Shown: in pieces, positions 6,384 through 9,551 of the stretch
Position numbering within the stretch: position 1 is the stretch's first letter
How the letters are laid out: each line of letters begins with the position of its first letter
NCBI GenBank assembly: GCA_020435885.1
Contig: JAGQYU010000099.1
Coordinates: 1-9,551 of the forward strand
Direction of reading: 5' to 3'
DNA: 9,551 bases
Origin: Flavobacteriaceae bacterium
GTDB taxonomy: Bacteria > Bacteroidota > Bacteroidia > Flavobacteriales > Flavobacteriaceae
Notes under the pieces: model-generated
Told to the model about the DNA's origin: nothing
The model's database searches: none
What the model saw: only the letters and a program-made list of their open reading frames with translations
Position numbers and translations under genes: made by a program

Positions 6384-6914
6384 ATGAAAACAAATAAATT
6401 AAAATTAGGACTGCTAGCCATAGCAATGATTTTTGGCAGTTTCTTATATGCACAAGATGAAAACCGTAATCAAAATCAGAATCAGCATCAGAACAAAAAT
6501 ATGAATTACGAGACTATCAAAGAAACCTTAACACCACAGCAACAAGCAATGTTACAGGAAGAACGCCAATTAATGATCCAAAATCGTAAAATGCTGAGAG
6601 AATCTTTAACCGAAGAACAATTGGCTTTATTACAAGATCCTGCACTTACTATGGAGCAAATAAGAGAACAGTTAAGAGCCTCTTTTACAGATGAACAACA
6701 ACAACTAGTATTACAACAACAAACTCGCTTGCGATTAATGAGACAAGAATTTCAAAATACGCTTACAGAAGAACAACGTAATATGCTACAAGAACGCATT
6801 CAACAAAGAGTGAAAAATTCCGGTGAGCAAGGTGAGTTGAGAACAGGTACTCGTAATAATAGCAACGGACAACGTAATACAAATACCGGCGGTGGTAAAG
6901 GACGAAATAATTAA
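6384..6914 (+). CDS. Secreted LTxxQ-motif protein (Spy/CpxP-like)
   Basis: This 176-residue protein starts with a clear signal peptide (about 1-23, ending SFLYA before QDEN), so it is periplasmic. A Q/N-rich linker follows (28-41). The body is a run of amphipathic helices carrying five LTxxQ-type motifs: LTPQQ (49-53), LTEEQ (75-79), LTMEQ (88-92), FTDEQ (101-105) and LTEEQ (127-131). The tail (about 145-176) is rich in Gly, Asn and Arg and probably disordered. In enterobacteria, LTxxQ proteins of the Spy/CpxP group are periplasmic chaperones or stress-signalling proteins with two such motifs each. This one has more motifs and a longer sequence, so it is a relative in style, not a proven orthologue. 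It has its own predicted ECF promoter, and the beta-barrel gene begins 12 nt after its stop. Confidence 0.85.
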   Translation: MKTNKLKLGLLAIAMIFGSFLYAQDENRNQNQNQHQNKNMNYETIKETLTPQQQAMLQEERQLMIQNRKMLRESLTEEQLALLQDPALTMEQIREQLRASFTDEQQQLVLQQQTRLRLMRQEFQNTLTEEQRNMLQERIQQRVKNSGEQGELRTGTRNNSNGQRNTNTGGGKGRNN

Positions 6915-6926
6915 CTACAAAGAGTT

Positions 6927-7832
6927 ATGAAAACTACTGAAAACAACTTAGTAGTGAAAATTAAAGTCATTGGGTTGCTGCTTTTTATAGCAGCAACCTC
7001 GCTTTTTACCTATGCACAGGTACCAAGAACTGATGATGAAATTGACGCACTACTAGATGAACTTTTTTTTAGTGAAGATCAGCTGCTAGATGACATTCTG
7101 GCTTCGTTAAACCGAAATGAATTTATCTACACCAGTGTTACTTTTAATAGCAATACTTACTTTTCAGGAAGAGATTCAGGGATTGATCAATACAATTTTT
7201 ATCCTCAAATCTCCTATTATCACCCTTCCGGATTTAGTCTCAGTCTTTCAGGGCTCTATTACGAAAAATTCGATCCTAATTGGGATTTTACCAGTGCTTC
7301 ATTGGGCTATAGTCATACCTTAGACAAAAAAGAACGTCTTTACATCAGCACAGGCTATACACATTATTTTTATAGTGATGGTTCAAATCTGTTTACAGAG
7401 TCCATTGATTTAGGTTTTGGCTTGCAAAATAAGCACAAGACCTTTGGCACTTCGTTATCAGCAACTTATTTATTTGGTAATGACGATGCTTTCCAATTGA
7501 TTTCAAGTACTTATGGAAGAATTTCATTGTATAAAGAAAAAACATTTTCCATAAAATTTAATCCCAGACTTAACTTTCTAATTGCATCACAAACAATAGC
7601 ACTAGAAGAGTTAAATAGCCAAACAGATGAGTATGAATTTATAAATTATGATGTGTTTAATTTATTGAATACTCAATTAAGGTTTCCTATTTCACTAACT
7701 ACAAAATCATGGAATTTTGATGTTGGATATGTTATAAACTTGCCCAATCCGGTAGCAGCCGAAACTGATTTAAAAAGTACAGGATTCTTTACAGTTTCTT
7801 TGGGGTATTTAATTAATTTGAATAAGAAATAA
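6927..7832 (+). CDS. Outer-membrane beta-barrel protein of unknown function
   Basis: This 301-residue protein has a signal peptide (about 1-30, ending LFTYA before QVPR). An acidic N-terminal segment follows (36-61, with DALLDELFFSEDQLL). From residue 66 on there are many alternating hydrophobic/polar strands bounded by Tyr, Phe and Trp, for example QISYYHPSGFSLSLSGLYY, DFTSASLGYSHTL, YISTGYTHYFY, DVGYVINL and FTVSLGYLINL. This pattern indicates an outer-membrane barrel of roughly 10-14 strands; the count is an estimate. I do not recognise a transport or enzyme family. The gene starts 12 nt after the LTxxQ gene and has no promoter element of its own, so it is probably co-transcribed from the third ECF promoter. 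The acidic segment resembles the duplicated motif in the putative anti-sigma factor, a possible signalling link. Confidence 0.85.
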   Translation: MKTTENNLVVKIKVIGLLLFIAATSLFTYAQVPRTDDEIDALLDELFFSEDQLLDDILASLNRNEFIYTSVTFNSNTYFSGRDSGIDQYNFYPQISYYHPSGFSLSLSGLYYEKFDPNWDFTSASLGYSHTLDKKERLYISTGYTHYFYSDGSNLFTESIDLGFGLQNKHKTFGTSLSATYLFGNDDAFQLISSTYGRISLYKEKTFSIKFNPRLNFLIASQTIALEELNSQTDEYEFINYDVFNLLNTQLRFPISLTTKSWNFDVGYVINLPNPVAAETDLKSTGFFTVSLGYLINLNKK

Positions 7833-7899
7833 TCTAGATACAGTAACCATAATGTAATTGCCTTATATTTATACTATTATTCTTATTGAATATGGTATT

Positions 7900-8274
7900 A
7901 TGAAAGCACGGTTATTAAACATCGGTTTATTACTATCTTCACTTATTGGTTATTTAGAATGGGGAGGCGATAAAAAGATGTTCCTGTTTCAAATAGAAGG
8001 TGAAGTACTTTCAAAACTCTTTACCGATCCGCTTGGCATTTTACACCCACTTACTATATTGCCTTTGTTTGGGCAATTGTTATTGATTATTTCACTTTTT
8101 CAAAAAAAGCCTAATAAATTACTGACATACATAGGTTTAGGATGTATAAGTATTTTAATGGCACTTATCTTTTTTGTGGGGTTGATAAGCCTTAATTATA
8201 AAACAATATTATCTGCAATTCCTTTTTTGGTTATAGCAATTTGGACAATAAAATACCGAAGAACCAACGGTTAA
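7900..8274 (+). CDS. Hypothetical four-helix membrane protein
   Basis: ATG 7900 gives 124 residues starting MKARLLNIGLLLSSLIGYLEWG; a TTG at 7858 would add 14 residues and is less likely. Four hydrophobic segments are visible, at about 5-20, 44-67, 74-96 and 100-117. Between the first two is a short polar loop (GGDKKMFLFQIEGEVLSKLF). The protein ends with a basic tail (KYRRTNG) that probably stays in the cytoplasm. I do not recognise a family. It begins 67 nt after the beta-barrel gene with no terminator visible between them, so it could be a distal member of that transcript, but no ECF-type element precedes it. Its link to the sigma locus is uncertain. Confidence 0.7.
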   Translation: MKARLLNIGLLLSSLIGYLEWGGDKKMFLFQIEGEVLSKLFTDPLGILHPLTILPLFGQLLLIISLFQKKPNKLLTYIGLGCISILMALIFFVGLISLNYKTILSAIPFLVIAIWTIKYRRTNG

Positions 8275-8307
8275 TTTAGGTTGATTCTTAACTTATTTTC
8301 TGTTAAA

Positions 8308-8400
8308 TTCACTTATCGGTGGATATAAAAAACTTGTACTGAGCGAAGTCGAAGTATTAAAACGAGATCATATCCTTAACGTTGGCATACATAATCGCAT
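8308..8400. repeat. Left arm of a nested inverted-repeat element
   Basis: This arm begins TTCACTTATCGGT (8308-8320), which matches the complement of 8861-8873 with one mismatch. It ends with GTTGGCATACATAATC (8381-8396), which matches the complement of 8730-8745 at 14 of 16 positions. Inside, GGATAT (8321-8326) can pair with ATATCC (8370-8375), so the arm can fold on itself. ACTGAGCGAAGTCGAAGT (8338-8355) lies in the loop. No gene is seen between 8275 and 8438. Confidence 0.6.
8338..8355. repeat. REP-like motif ACTGAGCGAAGTCGAAGT
   Basis: This 18-mer resembles a repetitive motif that I know from memory in many bacterial intergenic regions (CTGAGCGAAGTCGAAG and its complement CTTCGACTTCGCTCAG). 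Only one copy is present and it is not a good hairpin by itself. It lies in the loop of the left arm of the larger inverted-repeat element. Confidence 0.45.
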
Positions 8401-8438
8401 ATTAACATCAAGGAAAGTTTTAGAGATAAAGAAGCGAA

Positions 8439-8639
8439 TCAAAATTCAATATTTTTTATCATATATATTACTAAAGGAATAGCAATAATAACTCCCACAA
8501 ATGTAATAATAAGCTCTGTACCTTTTGGAAAAGCTCCATATCCCATTAAATATATACTTACGCCAAAATATATAAGTAAGCAAACAACTAAAAATAAATA
8601 CTCTTTGGAACTTAATTTATTATCTGACTTAAAATTCAT
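8439..8639 (-). CDS. Small two-helix membrane protein
   Basis: This 66-residue protein begins MNFKSDNKLSSKEY. It has two hydrophobic helices (about 13-32 and 41-61) joined by a short loop with GYGAFPKGTE, and a short basic/acidic tail (IKNIEF). I do not recognise a family. The polar start, sharp hydrophobic segments and Gly/Pro turn make a real gene more likely than chance. It lies on the reverse strand inside a nested pair of inverted repeats that spans about 8308-8873, so it may be the cargo of a small cassette or non-autonomous element. It has TATAATTG upstream (about 8650-8660 on the reverse strand), only weakly like a Bacteroidetes -7 box. Function unknown. Confidence 0.6.
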   Translation of the reverse strand: MNFKSDNKLSSKEYLFLVVCLLIYFGVSIYLMGYGAFPKGTELIITFVGVIIAIPLVIYMIKNIEF

Positions 8640-8729
8640 AATTTAAATAACGGAACAATTATATAAGTGAGGTTAATATACGGATTTAATTTCTGATAAG
8701 CAATATATTGAAAGTGAATAGAACTAATA

Positions 8730-8873
8730 GATTACGAATGCCAACAATGTATATGTTTCATTGCTTCGGATTTTCCTATCGGAAAATCAGTCGCAAGAGA
8801 CTCATCTACAGTGATTTTTTATTAACTTTAACCTAAATCAACACAACAAACCATATACGAACCGATAAGCGAA
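8730..8873. repeat. Right arm of a nested inverted-repeat element
   Basis: This arm begins with GATTACGAATGCCAAC (8730-8745) and ends with ACCGATAAGCGAA (8861-8873), both inverted partners of left-arm segments. Inside, GTATATG (8749-8755) can pair with CATATAC (8852-8858). A nested hairpin is formed by GATTTTCC (8769-8776) and GGAAAATC (8781-8788) with TTGC (8761-8764) and GCAA (8793-8796) outside it. The arm stops 4 nt before the rluD stop codon. No gene is seen between 8640 and 8877. Confidence 0.6.
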
Positions 8874-8877
8874 AAAA

Positions 8878-9551
8878 TCAATCCTTCTGGTGAATCGTAT
8901 AATTTCGCCACTTTTCAATAGCTGCTTGTATATCTTCCGGTAGTTCAGAGTCAAATTGTAGCCATTTTTTAGTAATTGGGTGTTCAAAACCCAAAGTTTT
9001 GGCATGTAGTGCCTGCCGTGGCAACAGCGTAAAGCAATTTTCTATAAACTGTTTGTATTTGGTAAACGTTGTGCCCTTTAATACTTTATCACCACCGTAG
9101 CGTTCATCATTAAAAAGCGGGTGGCCTATATGTTTAAAATGCGCCCTAATTTGGTGTGTACGGCCTGTTTCCAGCTTACACTCTACCAATGTTACATAGC
9201 TAAAGCGTTCTAGCACTTTGTAATGAGTTATAGCAGGTTTACCATGCTCACCCTCAGGGAAAACATCCATCTGTAAGCGGTTTTTAAAACTACGCCCAAT
9301 ATGCCCTGTTATAGTACCTTGGTCTTCTTCCAAATTTCCCCAAACCAATGCTACATACCTACGCTCGGTAGTTCTGTCAAAGAATTGTTTTGCCAAATTG
9401 GCCATAGCAAATTCGGTCTTCGCAATTACCAATAAACCACTTGTGTCTTTATCGATCCTATGGATTAAACCGGGGCGTTCATTTGAATTTTTTGGCAGGT
9501 TTTCAATATGGTAAATAAGTCCATTAACCAATGTTCCGCTATAATTTCCAT
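8878..9551 (-). CDS. RluD-family 23S rRNA pseudouridine synthase (5' end outside the window)
   Basis: The reading frame is open to the window edge, giving about 224 residues that begin GNYSGTLVNGLIYH. The N-terminal S4 RNA-binding domain and the first catalytic-domain strands expected for the family lie beyond position 9551. The catalytic motif HRIDKDTSGLLVIAK is present, with the catalytic Asp codon at 9451-9453. The second conserved block, LETGRTHQIRAHFKHIGHPL, and NDERYGG follow, then the C-terminal LHAKTLGFEHPITKKWLQF. Such enzymes isomerise uridine to pseudouridine in rRNA; RluD acts on helix 69 of 23S rRNA. RluA, RluC and RluD are hard to separate without the missing part, so no symbol is given. 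The stop codon TGA is at 8880-8878, next to the inverted-repeat element. Confidence 0.95.
   Translation of the reverse strand, partial: GNYSGTLVNGLIYHIENLPKNSNERPGLIHRIDKDTSGLLVIAKTEFAMANLAKQFFDRTTERRYVALVWGNLEEDQGTITGHIGRSFKNRLQMDVFPEGEHGKPAITHYKVLERFSYVTLVECKLETGRTHQIRAHFKHIGHPLFNDERYGGDKVLKGTTFTKYKQFIENCFTLLPRQALHAKTLGFEHPITKKWLQFDSELPEDIQAAIEKWRNYTIHQKD

Noticed and set aside
7117..7323. Forward open frame inside the beta-barrel gene
   Set aside because: It is an out-of-frame shadow of a gene with a clear signal peptide and barrel pattern.
8374..8400. Integron attC site suggested by TTAACGTTGGC and GCCAAC at the cassette ends
   Set aside because: The GTTRRRY and RYYYAAC core sites do not match, the two arms are inverted, not direct, and no integrase gene is present.
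8769..8788. GATTTTCC/GGAAAATC hairpin as the rluD terminator
   Set aside because: On the rluD strand no run of T follows the stem, and it lies about 90 nt past the stop inside the repeat arm.

Overview
The window is AT-rich and looks like chromosomal DNA of a Bacteroidetes bacterium, most likely a member of the Flavobacteriia. The reasons are the protein style (DnaK, YaaA and RluD of Bacteroidetes type), start codons without clear Shine-Dalgarno sequences, and structured intergenic repeats of a kind I associate from memory with flavobacterial genomes. No tRNA, rRNA, CRISPR array or insertion sequence is visible. Species cannot be fixed from the sequence alone.

Layout. Positions 1-110 hold the tail of an upstream gene and its terminator. 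A two-gene forward unit follows (178-1393): a two-helix membrane protein of unknown function and a RimJ/RimL-type GNAT acetyltransferase. It meets dnaK (1462-3369, reverse) at a strong bidirectional terminator. The dnaK upstream region carries a sigma-54-like promoter and TGGCAG/TGACAG half-sites, then a cloverleaf-like repeat (about 3503-3601). Next comes a reverse pair, yaaA and a sanA/ydcF-like DUF218 gene (3611-5025), separated by 2 nt.

The centre of interest is 5136-7832: an ECF sigma factor, a single-pass membrane protein placed like an anti-sigma factor, a secreted LTxxQ-motif protein resembling Spy/CpxP, and an outer-membrane beta-barrel protein. The first three genes are each preceded by the same bipartite element, CAAACTWTT, 11 nt, AGGTCTAW. 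In spacing and sequence it resembles the E. coli sigma-E promoter (GGAACTT-N15-GTCTAA). This predicts an autoregulated envelope-stress regulon encoded within one locus. The periplasmic part of the putative anti-sigma factor contains an internal duplication, and a related acidic/hydrophobic motif stands at the mature N-terminus of the beta-barrel protein. That makes a signalling link between outer membrane and sigma factor worth testing.

The right end (7900-9551) has a four-helix membrane protein and a 66-residue two-helix protein. The smaller gene lies inside a nested pair of inverted repeats (outer 8308-8320/8861-8873, inner 8381-8396/8730-8745), which gives it the look of a small cassette or non-autonomous element. 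The element abuts the 3' end of a partial rluD-family pseudouridine synthase gene that runs off the window.
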